Of a DNA stretch of 64,000 nt, positions 22,721 to 32,399 are shown in pieces. The first letter of the stretch is position 1, and each line of letters begins with the position of its first letter. Location: positions 124,001 through 188,000 of the forward strand of contig NZ_SRXU01000001.1 in NCBI RefSeq assembly GCF_004792695.1. Direction: 5' to 3'. The translations under genes were made by a program, and so were the position numbers. Source of the stretch: Sphingomonas naasensis. GTDB lineage: Bacteria; Pseudomonadota; Alphaproteobacteria; Sphingomonadales; Sphingomonadaceae. A model generated the notes under the pieces. The model had not been told where the DNA came from. It made no database searches and was given only the letters and a program-made list of their open reading frames with translations.

Positions 22721-25546
22721 TTACCCCAGCCGCGCCAGCGCCGCCGATAGCCGCTCGGCCTCGGCCGCCTTCTCGGCGTGATCGGCACGCGCCTTCTCGA
22801 CCGCCTCGGGCTTGGCCCGCTCGACGAAGCTCGGATTGTTCAGCCGTCCCGCCAGCCCGTCGCGTTCCTTCTCGGCCGCGCCAATCGCCTTGGTCAGGCG
22901 CGTACGCTCGGCGTCGAGATCGACCACCCCGCCGATCGGCAGCACGAAGGTCGCCTCGTCGACGACGATCTGCAGGGATCCGCCCTCGGGTGCCTCGCCG
23001 CCGGCCTGATCGACCCGCGCGAGCCGCGCCAGCGCCGCCGACTGGCGCTCGAGCCGTGCCGCGGTCTCGCCCGAAGCGTCGCGCACATGCAACGGCAGCC
23101 GCGCCCCCGGCGGCACGTTGAGCTCGGTCCGCGCCGCGCGGATCTCGCCCACCAGCCGGATCAGCCAGTCGACTTCCTTCGCCGCCTCGGGATCGAGCGC
23201 CCGCGCATCGGCCATCGGCCACTGCGCCACGATGATCTCGTGCTCGCGCGCGCCCATCTTCGACCATAGCTCCTCGGTGATGAAGGGCATGAACGGGTGG
23301 AGCAGCACGAGGATCTGGTCGAGCACCCAGCCCGCCACTGCGCGCGTCTCGTCGGCGCCCGCGCCGGTCGCGGGCGCGCCCTCGGTCTGCAGCACGGGCT
23401 TGATCAGCTCGAGATACCAGTCGCAGAAGCGGCTCCAGCTGAACTGGTAGATCGCGTTCGCCGCCTCGTCGAAGCGCAGATCGGCGAGCGCGAGGTCGAG
23501 CGCCTGCACCGTCGCCACAGTCTCGGCGATGATCCAGCGATTGACCGCCAGCTCCGCGACCGGCGGCTCGAGCGTCGCGCTCGCGCCGATCCCGTTCGAC
23601 TGGCAGAAGCGCGCGGCGTTCCACAGCTTGGTCGCGAAGTTGCGATAGCCCTCGATCCGGCGCTCATCCATCTTGATGTCGCGGCCCTGGCTTTCCATCG
23701 CCGCCATAAAGAAGCGCAAAGCGTCGGCGCCATATTGCTCGATCAGCCCGAGCGGATTGACCACATTGCCCTTGGACTTGGACATTTTCTGCCCGTCCGC
23801 GGCGCGCACCAAACCGTGTAGATACAAGGTCTTGAACGGCACTTCCTTCATGAAGTGTAAACCCTGCATCATCATCCGGGCATCCCAGAAGAACAGGATG
23901 TCGAAGCCCGAGATCAGCACGTCATTGGGATAGCGGCCCAGCGCCTTCACGTCCGCATCGGGCCATCCCATCGTCGCGAACGGCCACAGCGCCGAGGAGA
24001 ACCAGGTGTCGAGGACGTCAGTTTCTCGCCAGTATGGAACCTGGAGATAACCGTCCTTCTCCAGCTCAGCACCCGCGATGCCACTAAAGGTTGGTTCCAC
24101 CTCATACAGGCTCGATCGGTCGGCGCCGTAATATTCCTCCATCTGAGTTAGCGCTTCTTCAAGCGTCTCAGCGACGAAGACTTTGTGCTCAGCCTTTTTG
24201 CCTAACTGTAGGCTGATTTCGGCATCGCTAGTGGCAATCGGACCAAACCACGCCGGGATCCGGTGGCCCCACCACAATTGCCGCGAGACGCACCATGGCT
24301 GGATGTTCTCCATCCAGTTGAAATAGGTCTTTTCCCAGCTCTTCGGGACGATCCTGGTCGCGCCCGAGCGCACCGCCTCGATCGCCGGCTTGGCGAGCGT
24401 CGCGGCATCGACATACCATTGGTCGGTCAGCCACGGCTCGATCACCACGCCCGAGCGGTCGCCATAGGGGGTCTGGATCGTGCGCGGCTCGGAATCATGC
24501 GCCTCGCCATCCTTGTCGAGGTGCGGGACGAGGAAACCCTCGTCCTTCAGCCGCGCGACCACCAGCTTGCGCGCCTCGAACCGGTCGAGCCCGAGCAGCT
24601 CGGCCGGGATCAGCCCGTCGCTGGTCTGGGTGATCTGCGCCCTGGCGTCGAGCATATTGAGCATGTCGCGCGCCTCGATCCCGGCGCGCCGGCCGACCTC
24701 GAAGTCGTTGAAGTCATGCCCCGGCGTGATCTTGACCGCACCCGAGCCCAGCTCGGGATCGGCATGCTCGTCGGTGATGATCGGGATCAGCCGCCCGGTG
24801 ATCGGCAGCCGCACCTTCTTGCCGACCAGCGCCGCATAGCGTTCGTCGGTTGGATGCACCGCCACCGCCATGTCGGCGAGCATCGTCTCGGGGCGCGTCG
24901 TCGCGACCTGAATGAAGCCGCTGCCATCCTCGAGCGGGTAGCGCAGATGCCAGAAATTGCCCTTGATCTCGCGCGTCTCGACCTCGAGGTCCGAGATCGC
25001 GGTGCCGAGGCCCGGATCCCAGTTCACCAGCCTTTTGTCGCGATAGATCAGCCCCTGCTTGTGCAGCTCGACGAACACCTTGAGGACTGCCCTGGAGAAG
25101 CCCTCGTCCATCGTGAAGCGCTCGTTCGCCCAATCCATCGAGCAGCCGAGCCGGCGGAGCTGCCGGGTGATCTCGCCCCCGCTCTCTTCCTTCCACTGCC
25201 AGACCTTGGCGACGAACTCCTCGCGGGTGAAATCGGTGCGCTTCTGCTGCTGCGCGTTGAGCTGGCGCTCGACCACCATCTGCGTCGCGATGCCGGCGTG
25301 ATCGGTGCCGACCACCCAGCGCGCGTCCTTGCCCTTCAGCCGGGCGTGGCGGACGAGAATGTCCTGCAGCGTGTTGTCGAGCGCATGGCCGATATGCAGG
25401 CTGCCGGTGACGTTGGGCGGCGGATTGACCAGAGTCCACGGATCGGCACCGGGCCGCTCGGGCGCGAACAGGCCCTTTTCCTCCCAATGGCCGTACCAGC
25501 GGGTTTCGATTTCGGCGGGGTCGAAGGTCTTGGGGAGCTCGCTCAT
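22721..25546 (-). CDS. valS: Valyl-tRNA synthetase
   Basis: This 941-residue class Ia enzyme charges tRNA-Val. The HIGH-type motif is [19 protein letters not shown] (about 39-57), the KMSKS loop is [19 protein letters not shown] (about 574), the editing (CP1) domain lies between, and the C-terminal tRNA-binding coiled coil ([20 protein letters not shown]; about 880-940) is complete. The length is normal for the alphaproteobacterial form. It is a single-gene unit ending just beside a palindromic repeat, and I see no lesion. Confidence 0.98.
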   Translation of the reverse strand: MSELPKTFDPAEIETRWYGHWEEKGLFAPERPGADPWTLVNPPPNVTGSLHIGHALDNTLQDILVRHARLKGKDARWVVGTDHAGIATQMVVERQLNAQQQKRTDFTREEFVAKVWQWKEESGGEITRQLRRLGCSMDWANERFTMDEGFSRAVLKVFVELHKQGLIYRDKRLVNWDPGLGTAISDLEVETREIKGNFWHLRYPLEDGSGFIQVATTRPETMLADMAVAVHPTDERYAALVGKKVRLPITGRLIPIITDEHADPELGSGAVKITPGHDFNDFEVGRRAGIEARDMLNMLDARAQITQTSDGLIPAELLGLDRFEARKLVVARLKDEGFLVPHLDKDGEAHDSEPRTIQTPYGDRSGVVIEPWLTDQWYVDAATLAKPAIEAVRSGATRIVPKSWEKTYFNWMENIQPWCVSRQLWWGHRIPAWFGPIATSDAEISLQLGKKAEHKVFVAETLEEALTQMEEYYGADRSSLYEVEPTFSGIAGAELEKDGYLQVPYWRETDVLDTWFSSALWPFATMGWPDADVKALGRYPNDVLISGFDILFFWDARMMMQGLHFMKEVPFKTLYLHGLVRAADGQKMSKSKGNVVNPLGLIEQYGADALRFFMAAMESQGRDIKMDERRIEGYRNFATKLWNAARFCQSNGIGASATLEPPVAELAVNRWIIAETVATVQALDLALADLRFDEAANAIYQFSWSRFCDWYLELIKPVLQTEGAPATGAGADETRAVAGWVLDQILVLLHPFMPFITEELWSKMGAREHEIIVAQWPMADARALDPEAAKEVDWLIRLVGEIRAARTELNVPPGARLPLHVRDASGETAARLERQSAALARLARVDQAGGEAPEGGSLQIVVDEATFVLPIGGVVDLDAERTRLTKAIGAAEKERDGLAGRLNNPSFVERAKPEAVEKARADHAEKAAEAERLSAALARLG

Positions 25547-25588
25547 GGTGCGGCGCTTTAGCGAGCCAAACCCTCGATTGGCAAAAGC

Positions 25589-26233
25589 TTATCGTCCTAC
25601 CGGTGTCAAACGGGTTCCGGACTGCAGCAGAATCATCTCAAGATCGAACGGCAGGGCGTGGAATTGCCATAACGAGCCATCCCGCCTAGTCTTTGCGGCA
25701 AGCACCTCGGGATCGCCCGTCGAATTGTCGAACAGCCAGCATTGGTCGACCTGCCGGGCGAACCACGCGAGTTGTTCGAACGAACGCGTGCGGCGCGCGG
25801 CAATCTTGTCAGCGGGTACGTCGTGACCGCCCTCCGCGACACGCCGACGAACGCGTTCGAGCTGCAGTTTGAGCGATGCGAGCACGACATAGATCATGCG
25901 AACCTCGAACCCGCGATCCTGCGCGCGTTCGACGAGACGCCGGTATTTACTGGACGAAAGCACCGTTTCCACGCCGATCGTCTGATAAGCGTCGATGGAA
26001 GCATCGAGCCATTTCTCGATCCGTTGCACAGCGGCAAGATTCGCTGCTTCGAGATCGGATCGCTCGCTTTCGACGATCTTCGCCGTCAGCAGGTCCGGAT
26101 TGATGATCCACACCGAACCGCCCCATCCTTCGATGTCGGTGCGGTTGTAAAAGGTGCTTTTGCCGCAGCCGTTCGGGCCGGCGACGATCCAGAAGATGGG
26201 CCGTTCGGGCTTACGAGGCGTCTTGCTCGGCAC
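25589..26233 (-). CDS. Zeta-toxin-like P-loop kinase
   Basis: This 214-residue protein has the fold of zeta toxins and related small-molecule kinases: Walker A in WIVAGPNGCGKSTFYN (about 16-29), then IINPDLLTAKI, an ETVLSSSKYRRLVERA segment, and EVRMIYVVLASLKLQLERVR. The VETVLSS segment corresponds to the zeta-toxin substrate loop. Zeta toxins phosphorylate UDP-GlcNAc, but many chromosomal homologues are uncharacterised. It overlaps the small upstream gene by 23 bp, the usual layout of a toxin-antitoxin operon, but the partner is not an epsilon-type antitoxin. Confidence 0.8.
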   Translation of the reverse strand: MPSKTPRKPERPIFWIVAGPNGCGKSTFYNRTDIEGWGGSVWIINPDLLTAKIVESERSDLEAANLAAVQRIEKWLDASIDAYQTIGVETVLSSSKYRRLVERAQDRGFEVRMIYVVLASLKLQLERVRRRVAEGGHDVPADKIAARRTRSFEQLAWFARQVDQCWLFDNSTGDPEVLAAKTRRDGSLWQFHALPFDLEMILLQSGTRLTPVGR

Positions 26234-26414
26234 GCCGCTTCCGCTGTTCAGCCTTGATGCGGCGTACGTTCGAACGGAAGGCGGCGAGCAGATCCTCGGC
26301 CAACGTCTCGCTGTCGGACTGCACCACCTTCATCTGCACGACTGTGCCGTCGGGCGCACGGACGCGCTTCGTCGGCAGGTCGCTCGGGCGGACGGTCTTC
26401 AGCTGCGTTGCCAT
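26211..26414 (-). CDS. Small partner of zeta-like kinase, possible antitoxin
   Basis: This 67-residue protein has a short N-terminal beta region (about 12-30, RVRAPDGTVVQMKVVQ) and a charged C-terminal helix (DLLAAFRSNVRRIKAEQRKRR). It lies immediately upstream of the zeta-like gene on the same strand with a 23-bp overlap. Size, charge and coupling suggest an antitoxin or assembly partner, but no antitoxin family is recognised. The order antitoxin then toxin is the common one. Confidence in the gene is higher than in its role. Confidence 0.6.
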   Translation of the reverse strand: MATQLKTVRPSDLPTKRVRAPDGTVVQMKVVQSDSETLAEDLLAAFRSNVRRIKAEQRKRRAEQDAS

Positions 26415-26463
26415 CGATATCTCCAGAGCGGAATATAAGCCTGCTCACGCGCCCGTGAAAGCC

Positions 26464-28512
26464 TCACTTGCCGGTATATTTCCCCAGCCAGCCGAGCACC
26501 TCGCCATACCATTGCATCGAGTTCTTCGGCTTGAGCACCCAATGGTTCTCGTCGGGGAACACCAGCAGCTTCGACGGGATCTCGCGCCGCTGGAGCGCGG
26601 TGAACGCCGCCAGCCCCTGCGTATAGGGAATGCGGAAGTCCTTCTCGCTGGTGATCACCAGCTGCGGCGTCTTCCACTTGGTCACATGGTTGACCGGGTT
26701 CCATTTCTCGAACGCCGCGGGGTCCTCGAAATAGGCCTTGCCGCCATGTTCCCATTCGTCGAACCACAATTCCTCGGTCTCGTACGCCATCGCGCGCGCA
26801 TCGAACACGCCGTCATGCTGGACGATGCACTTGAAGCGATCGGGCCACTGGCCTTCGATCCAGTTCATCATGTAGCCGCCGTACGACGCGCCGAGCGCGC
26901 AGGCATTGTCGGCATCGAGATACGCGAACTTGTCGGTCGCCGCCTTGAGGCCCTTTTGCAGGTCCTCGAGCGGCCAGCCGCCCCAATTGTTGCGGATCGC
27001 GTCGGTAAAGGCCTGGCCGTAGCCGGTGCTGCCGTGGAAATCGACCGCGACCACGGCATAGCCCGCGCCGGCGAACACCGCGGGGTTCCAGCGATACGAC
27101 CAGCTGTTGTTGCTCGAACCCTGCGGCCCGCCATGGACGATGAACGCGATCGGCGCCTTCTTGCCCTCGGCAAGGCTCGCCGGGCGCACCGCATAGCCCC
27201 AGACCTTGTCGTTGTTCGCCCCGGCGAAGCTGAACCGCTCGACCTTCGGCAAGTCGATGCCGGCCAGCTTCGCGGCGTTGACCGAGGTCAGCCGCTCGGT
27301 CTTCGTGCCGCTCAGCCGGTAGAAATCGTCGGGCGCGGTCAGGCTGTTCATGCTGAACACCACGCCCGTCTTCGTCGGCACCACCGCCGAGACCACGCCT
27401 TCCTGCGTCAGCCGCGTCACCTTGCCGCTCTTCGTATCGACTCTGAAGATCGGCTCTTCCTGGGTGTCTTGCGCAGTGACGTAGAGCGACTTGCTGTCGG
27501 GCGCCCAGGCGATCGAGGCGACCGAACGGTCCCAGTCCTGCGTCAGCGCGCGGGTCTGGCCGGTGGCGAGATCGCGCAGCATCAACACCTGCCGGTCCGC
27601 TTCGTAGGTCGGCCGCTTCATCGAGAAATATGCCAGCCATTTGCCGTCGGGCGAGACGGTCGGGAGATTGTCCATCCCGTCATTGTCGGCAGTGAGATTG
27701 ATCGGCGGGGCCGAACCGTCCGCCGGTGCCGCGAAGATGTCGAGATTGGTCGAGGTCGCCTCGATCCGCCCGGCCTCGCGCAGCGCGAAATAGACCGTCT
27801 TGCCGTCGGGGCTCCACGCCAGTTCCTCGCCGCCGCCGAACGGCCTGGACGGTGTGTCGCCGACCAGCTCGCCGGTGATTCCGACGCCCTGGAGCGCCAG
27901 TCTCCCCTCTTTTTCGACCGGCACCACGAAAAGCTGCGATCGCCGTCCGTCCGACCAGCTGTCCCAGTGCCGCACGAACAATTTGTCATAGACGCGACCC
28001 GAGCCGTTCTCGCCTCCCGGCACGCGCACCAGCGCAGGATCGTGCAGGTCCCGCGCGCCAGGGTCGCGATCCGTCCATATCAGCAGGCGAGTACCATCTG
28101 GCGACAGCTTGAAGCCGCTGATCCCGCCGGGGATGACAGTGCGTGTGATCGGCTTGCCGCCGTCGATCGCGACGGTCCAGACCTGGTCCGAGCCGTCCGC
28201 ATCGGACTGGAACCACACGGTTTTGCCGTCACCGGAGATTTGCGGACTGGTCTCGTTGGCTTTGCCATCCGCCACCAGCTTCTCGGGCACGGCGCCCTTC
28301 TTGCTCAAATCGAGTCGCCACAGGTCGTAGCGCCCCTTGTTGAGAGCGATACTGGTCTCGCGCTGCTGCCAGACGAGCCATCGGCCGTCGGGCGACACTG
28401 TCGGTGCGCCGACCCGCGAGAGCGTCGCGACATCCTGGATGGTGAGGTCCCGCGCCAGAGCCGGCACGGCAGCGAAAGCGAGCGCGATGCCCGCGAGCAG
28501 GAGATGCTTCAT
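26464..28512 (-). CDS. Secreted S9-family prolyl oligopeptidase/dipeptidyl peptidase-like
   Basis: The ATG at 28512 begins a signal peptide (MKHLLLAGIALAF, AVPALA). An upstream in-frame start would only translate an intergenic palindrome. The 682-residue protein has an N-terminal beta-propeller with repeated VSPDGRWLVWQ, LSPDGTRLLIW and WSPDGKTVYFA blades (about 40-420), and a C-terminal alpha/beta hydrolase domain. The nucleophile is Ser in LGASYGGYMMNW, Asp in TSEKDFRIPY and His in DENHWVLKPKN. It should be a periplasmic serine peptidase that degrades peptides. It is transcribed alone. Confidence 0.92.
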   Translation of the reverse strand: MKHLLLAGIALAFAAVPALARDLTIQDVATLSRVGAPTVSPDGRWLVWQQRETSIALNKGRYDLWRLDLSKKGAVPEKLVADGKANETSPQISGDGKTVWFQSDADGSDQVWTVAIDGGKPITRTVIPGGISGFKLSPDGTRLLIWTDRDPGARDLHDPALVRVPGGENGSGRVYDKLFVRHWDSWSDGRRSQLFVVPVEKEGRLALQGVGITGELVGDTPSRPFGGGEELAWSPDGKTVYFALREAGRIEATSTNLDIFAAPADGSAPPINLTADNDGMDNLPTVSPDGKWLAYFSMKRPTYEADRQVLMLRDLATGQTRALTQDWDRSVASIAWAPDSKSLYVTAQDTQEEPIFRVDTKSGKVTRLTQEGVVSAVVPTKTGVVFSMNSLTAPDDFYRLSGTKTERLTSVNAAKLAGIDLPKVERFSFAGANNDKVWGYAVRPASLAEGKKAPIAFIVHGGPQGSSNNSWSYRWNPAVFAGAGYAVVAVDFHGSTGYGQAFTDAIRNNWGGWPLEDLQKGLKAATDKFAYLDADNACALGASYGGYMMNWIEGQWPDRFKCIVQHDGVFDARAMAYETEELWFDEWEHGGKAYFEDPAAFEKWNPVNHVTKWKTPQLVITSEKDFRIPYTQGLAAFTALQRREIPSKLLVFPDENHWVLKPKNSMQWYGEVLGWLGKYTGK

Positions 28513-28533
28513 GGAGGCATCTACAGCACTGAA

Positions 28534-28673
28534 CTCCCCTCCCTGCAAGGGAGGGGCCGGGGGTGGGTGCGAGCGTAGCGAGCCCTTCGGGCCGGCCGAA
28601 TAAAAGAAAAGGCCGGGCATCGAGCCCGACCTTTTCTAACCCACTCCTGCCCCCTCCCTTGCAGGGAGGGGAA
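28534..28673. repeat. Paired inverted palindromic repeat flanking a terminator
   Basis: Units at 28534-28567 and 28639-28673 share CCCCTCCC-TGCA-GGGAGGGG and the adjoining GGGGGTGGGT/ACCCACTCC in opposite orientation. They match the pair at 22583-22716. The spacer holds the popZ terminator. Confidence 0.75.
28607..28635 (-). terminator. Rho-independent terminator of popZ
   Basis: On the minus strand a 12-bp stem with one mismatch, AAAAGGTCGGGC with GCCCGGCCTTTT, is followed by a T-rich run (TTTTCTTTTATT). It lies 43 bp after the popZ stop. Confidence 0.8.
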
Positions 28674-28678
28674 CGGAC

Positions 28679-29152
28679 TCAATTCCGTCCGGTGATCCGG
28701 GTGATCTCGCGCGCGACCATCGCCTCGACGATCTGCGGCAGATTGGCGTCGAGCCAGTCGCGCAGCATCGGCTTGAGCATCTCGCGGACCAGTCCCTCGA
28801 GCGTGTCCGATCCGGCCACCTCGGGCTTGACCACCATCCGTGACAGCGCCTCGAGCGGCCCGCGGGTCGCCTCCACCGCGCGTTCGGAGAGAATCGGCTC
28901 GGCGCGTGCGGCGGGCGCGGCGGCGTCAGGCGCGCGCGCCTCGTCCACCGGCTCGCGCAGCTCGAGCACCGCCTCGTCCTCGGGATCCTCGTCCTCGTCG
29001 ATTCGCGGGGCGCGCGCCGCCGCGGTGGTCGCGGAGCCCGAGCGGCCACGGCGGGTACGCGTTGCCGTCGCCGCATCGCCTTCTTCGGCGATGATGCGTT
29101 TGATCGAGGAGAGGATCTCCTCCATCGACGGCTCGGTACTGATATCCCCCAT
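28679..29152 (-). CDS. popZ: Pole-organising protein PopZ (DUF2497)
   Basis: This 157-residue protein matches PopZ-type polar scaffolds of alphaproteobacteria. The N-terminal helix is EPSMEEILSSIKRIIAE, the middle (about 30-95) is a disordered, acidic, Pro/Ala-rich linker (EDEDPEDEAVLEL), and the C-terminal helices GLVREMLKPMLRDWLDANLP and QIVEAMVAREITRITG form the oligomerisation module. In Caulobacter PopZ forms a polar matrix that anchors the chromosome origin and cell-cycle proteins; the role here is inferred from homology. It is next to tolC, 35 bp away, on the same strand. Confidence 0.88.
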   Translation of the reverse strand: MGDISTEPSMEEILSSIKRIIAEEGDAATATRTRRGRSGSATTAAARAPRIDEDEDPEDEAVLELREPVDEARAPDAAAPAARAEPILSERAVEATRGPLEALSRMVVKPEVAGSDTLEGLVREMLKPMLRDWLDANLPQIVEAMVAREITRITGRN

Positions 29153-29187
29153 AAGCCGACACGTCTCCTGTGGCTGACGTGGTTAAA

Positions 29188-30774
29188 TCAGGGATTTCCG
29201 GGTGTGGTGTCAACCGATCGCTGCAACAAAGGATCCAGCGGGGTCGTGGTCACCACCGCGCCCTGCGCCGGCGTGCCCGCGGTCGAGGTGCTCGTGCCCG
29301 CAGCCTTCGGGCCGTCGGCCCAGTCGCTCCACTGGCCGCGGACGTGCTTGTAGTTGACCTCCGGATCGTAGAGCGGACCGCCGTCGAGCCCGAGATCCTT
29401 CGCCTCGGCACGGCCCATCGACGCGAGCAGGGTGAAGCCCGCGACATAGGCGTCGCGCTCGGCGGTGACATAGTTGACCTGCGCGTTGAGCAGTTCCTGC
29501 TCGGCGTTGAGGATGTCGAGGATCGTGCGCGTGCCGACGCTGTTCTCGGCGCGAACGCCCTCGAGGCTGAGCCGGTTGGCCTCGACCGCGACCCGCGACG
29601 AGGCGATCACCTTGAGCGCGCTGTCATAGGAAGCGAAGGCCGAGCGTGCCTGCGCGATCACGCCGCGCTCGGTGAGCGTGACCTGCTCGATCGCCGCCGA
29701 TTCGCGTGCCCGCGCCTGGCGGACCTGCGCCGCCGGCCGGCCGCCCTGGAAGATCGGCAGCGACACCTGCGCGCCGATCGAGGTCGAGAAGCCGTCGCTG
29801 TTCGCTCCCGCGGCGCGCGCCTGGGTGCCGAGCGATCCGAGATAATTGTAATAGTCCCCGCCGACGCCGACGCTCACTTGCGGCAGCCGCCCCGCCTTGG
29901 CGACGTTGACGTCGTAGCGCGTCGCGTCGCGCGCCAGCTTGGCGGCCTCGAGGAAGGGGTTGTTGCCCAGCGCGGTCTGCTCGGCGGTGGCAACGTCGTC
30001 GGGCAAATTGGGCAGCGCCGGCGGCGCGGCGAGCACCCCCGGGGGGGCGCCGATCACCCGGATGTAGTTCTCGCGGCTGCCGATCAGCCGCGCCTCGGCG
30101 CTGCGCAGCTGGCTCTCGGCCAGCGCGAGCCGCGCCTCGGACTGGGCAACGTCGGTGCGGGTCAGGTCGCCCACTTCGAACCGGTCGCGCGTCGCCTGCA
30201 GATTGACCTGCAGCACGCGGGTGTTCTGCTGGTTGAGCCGCACGATCGCCTCGTCGCGCAGCACGTCGACATAGGCGGTCACCGCCTGAGTGAAGGTATC
30301 CGATTCGGCGCCGCGCAGATTGGCCTGTCCCGCCTCGACGCGAGTCTCGGCCGCGCGCACCGAATTGCGCACCGCGCCGCCGCTGAACACGGGGACGGTG
30401 AGGTCGAGCCCGAGCGCGCCGCGCCGGGTCGGGTCGAAGGTCGCGTCGCTGTTGTGGATGCTCTGGCTGACCGATCCGGTCGAGCTCACGCCAAACCGCC
30501 CCTGCGATTTCGCGATCGGCACATTCTCGTCATTGGCACGCTGGTTGGCGCGCTCGCCGGCGAGATCGGGGTTGGTGTTATAGGCCTGGACCAGCGCGTC
30601 GCGCAGCGTCGTGGTCGGCTGCGCGGCCGGGGCCAGCGCCGGAGCGGTGGTTTGCGGCGCGGTCTGGACGGTAACCGGAGTCGAGGTGCCGGCGCGCGTG
30701 GTCGTGGTCTGCGCGGCGGCAGGCACGGCGAGCGCGGTCAGGCTCACGCCCAGGAGCAGAGGAGTCAGTCGCAT
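29188..30774 (-). CDS. tolC: TolC-family outer-membrane efflux protein
   Basis: This 528-residue protein has a signal peptide (about 1-22, ending AVPAAAQ) and the two-fold repeated TolC pattern of beta-barrel strands plus long periplasmic helices: LVQAYNTNPDLAGERANQRA in the first half and AKLARDATRYDVNVAKAGRL in the second. TolC proteins form the outer-membrane channel for type I secretion and tripartite efflux. A Ser/Thr/Ala-rich tail follows the last helix. It is 18 bp from the Pcm-like gene upstream and 36 bp from popZ downstream, all on the minus strand, so a shared transcript is likely. Confidence 0.93.
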   Translation of the reverse strand: MRLTPLLLGVSLTALAVPAAAQTTTTRAGTSTPVTVQTAPQTTAPALAPAAQPTTTLRDALVQAYNTNPDLAGERANQRANDENVPIAKSQGRFGVSSTGSVSQSIHNSDATFDPTRRGALGLDLTVPVFSGGAVRNSVRAAETRVEAGQANLRGAESDTFTQAVTAYVDVLRDEAIVRLNQQNTRVLQVNLQATRDRFEVGDLTRTDVAQSEARLALAESQLRSAEARLIGSRENYIRVIGAPPGVLAAPPALPNLPDDVATAEQTALGNNPFLEAAKLARDATRYDVNVAKAGRLPQVSVGVGGDYYNYLGSLGTQARAAGANSDGFSTSIGAQVSLPIFQGGRPAAQVRQARARESAAIEQVTLTERGVIAQARSAFASYDSALKVIASSRVAVEANRLSLEGVRAENSVGTRTILDILNAEQELLNAQVNYVTAERDAYVAGFTLLASMGRAEAKDLGLDGGPLYDPEVNYKHVRGQWSDWADGPKAAGTSTSTAGTPAQGAVVTTTPLDPLLQRSVDTTPGNP

Positions 30775-30791
30775 TCAGTTCTCTTCTTTTT

Positions 30792-31472
30792 TCAGAATGT
30801 GAAGGTCCGTAGGCGTCGGAAACCAGGCAATTCGGCGCATTCGATATCCTGAAAATCGATCAGGCCGAAGCCCCCCTCGGTGCGCCGGCCGGCGGCGAGC
30901 CGGGTCACGCCGCGGTCGATAACCCCGGCGAGCACGCGCCCGCCGGGCTTGACCTGCGCGACCAGCGCCTCGGGAAGCGCCTCGACGGCGCCGTCGACGA
31001 TCAGCAGATCATAGGGCGCGCCCGCCGCCGAGCCGGCGTTGAGCGGGCCCTCGACCAGCGTGACCTTGTCCTCGCCGGCCAGCGCCGTGCGGGCGAGATC
31101 GACGAGGCTCGCTTCTTCCTCGACCGCGACCACCGATCCGGCGAGCAGCGCCAGCACCGCGGCGGCATAGCCGCCCGCGGCGCCGATCAGCAGCACATGA
31201 TCGGTCGGGCGCAGCTGCGCCTCGGTGAGCAGCCGCCCGGTGGCGAGCGGCGAATTGTGGCGTCGGCCGCCGACCAGCGGCAGCAGCGTGTCGCGATAGG
31301 CGACCCCGCGCTGCCCGGCGGGAAGGAATCGCTCGCGCGGCACCCGGGCCATCGCCTCGACCACGCGCGGGTCGTTGACCGCGTTGGTCCGCAGCTGGCT
31401 CGCAACCATCGCATGGCGCATCGCTTCGAAGCGGTTCGCTTCGACGGGCGCGGGATCGACCTGAAGGGTCAT
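30792..31472 (-). CDS. Protein-L-isoaspartate O-methyltransferase-like protein
   Basis: This 226-residue protein has the Pcm fold: MVASQLRTNAVNDPRVVEAM and VPRERFLPAGQRGVAYRD match the N-terminal region of isoaspartyl methyltransferases. The SAM site is VLLIGAAGGYAAAVLALL, and LLIVDGAVEALPEAL replaces the usual post-motif. The Thr-Gly-Ser signature of the SAM loop is therefore altered to Ala-Ala-Gly, so catalytic repair activity is not certain. The second of two tandem ATGs (31472) is chosen because GGAG lies 5 bases before it. It precedes tolC on the same strand. Confidence 0.85.
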   Translation of the reverse strand: MTLQVDPAPVEANRFEAMRHAMVASQLRTNAVNDPRVVEAMARVPRERFLPAGQRGVAYRDTLLPLVGGRRHNSPLATGRLLTEAQLRPTDHVLLIGAAGGYAAAVLALLAGSVVAVEEEASLVDLARTALAGEDKVTLVEGPLNAGSAAGAPYDLLIVDGAVEALPEALVAQVKPGGRVLAGVIDRGVTRLAAGRRTEGGFGLIDFQDIECAELPGFRRLRTFTF

Positions 31473-31637
31473 CATCACTCCGGCTTTGTCGCACAACCGT
31501 GTTAGGTGTGCAATACACTTGTTGACGTTGCTGCCTCTCTATCGCGCTGCAGCGTCGCCGCCAAGCGAGGCCGGGATCATTTTGAAACTATGTTGACATG
31601 GCGCCACCCCTCGCGCATCTCGCCGCCTCGCTTTCGG

Positions 31638-31711
31638 GGCCCGATGGCGGAGTGGTGACGCAGAGGACTGCAAATCCTTGCACCCGGGTTCGATTCCCGG
31701 TCGGGCCTCCA
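31638..31711 (+). tRNA. tRNA-Cys (anticodon GCA)
   Basis: The 74-base sequence begins GGCCCGA, pairs with TCGGGCC, has a discriminator T and an encoded CCA. The anticodon loop sits in AGGACTGCAAATCCT with anticodon GCA, and the T-arm is CCGGGTTCGATTCCCGG. All stems pair. It lies about 1.5 kb upstream of cysS. Confidence 0.97.
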
Positions 31712-31726
31712 GCCTCCAAACGAACG

Positions 31727-31760
31727 AAAAGGGCGCCCGCCTCGCAGCGGACGCCCTTTT
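31727..31760. terminator. Terminator downstream of tRNA-Cys
   Basis: Stem AAAAGGGCGCCCGC with GCGGACGCCCTTTT (one mismatch) closes over a 6-base loop. It lies 15 bp after the tRNA and also close to the stop of the convergent glycine-zipper gene. Confidence 0.85.
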
Positions 31761-31775
31761 GTCGTTCAGCGCCGG

Positions 31776-32162
31776 TTAGCGGCGACGGCTGCGGCAATCG
31801 CCGCCATCGACTTCGCGGCCGAGCAGCGCGCCGGCACCCGCACCGATGATGGTGCCCGTGGTGCTGCGGCCCCGATAGGAGCTGCCGCGGCCGATCTCGC
31901 CGCCGAGCAGACCGCCGGCGACCGCGCCGAGGATCGTGCCGGTGGTGCCGCTCGAGCAGCGGCGATAATCCCGGTTGCGATAGCCGCGATAGTCGCGGCG
32001 ATAACCACGGTCGCCGCGATAGCCGCGGTCGCCCCGATAGCCGTCGCGATAGTCGCGCTGATAATAGCCGCGGCCATAATCCTGCGCGGCGGCGGGGGTC
32101 GCGGCCATGCCGCCGATCGTCACGGTGGCGGCAAGCGCGGCGGTGAGCATTGATTTGATCAT
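31776..32162 (-). CDS. Glycine-zipper 2TM secreted protein
   Basis: This 128-residue protein has a signal peptide (MIKSMLTAALAATVTIGG, cleavage after PAAAQ), a tyrosine/arginine/glycine-rich repeat (about 32-68, with repeated YRGDRGYR units) and a C-terminal pair of glycine-zipper segments (TTGTILGAVAGGLLGGEIG and TTGTIIGAGAGALLGREVDG), as in outer-membrane-associated glycine zipper 2TM proteins such as the rickettsial 17-kDa antigen. The ATG at 32162 follows GGAGG with good spacing. A structural envelope role is likely; the repeat is unusual and probably extracellular or periplasmic. Confidence 0.85.
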   Translation of the reverse strand: MIKSMLTAALAATVTIGGMAATPAAAQDYGRGYYQRDYRDGYRGDRGYRGDRGYRRDYRGYRNRDYRRCSSGTTGTILGAVAGGLLGGEIGRGSSYRGRSTTGTIIGAGAGALLGREVDGGDCRSRRR

Positions 32163-32399
32163 CTTGTCCTCCTTCGGGGGGCCTTGATTGCCTCCAACAT
32201 GCCGAGCCTTTTGCCACGCCGCGGCTGGAACGAGCCTGAACGCGGCCGTTAGGCGCCGTTCATCGCCCTCTCGGAAGGGGCTGTTGCCGATCTGCAACTT
32301 GTCGCCGGGAAAACACGGTTAACCGCAAGCGTATCGAGCCGGGTGCGGAACAAGTCGCGATTCGTTAACGTTTCAGCCGCGTCCATTGGGAGACGACGC

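Noticed and set aside
26254..28578. A 774-codon open frame on the plus strand
   Set aside because: Antisense to the S9 peptidase and the small antitoxin-like gene; composition typical of shadow frames.
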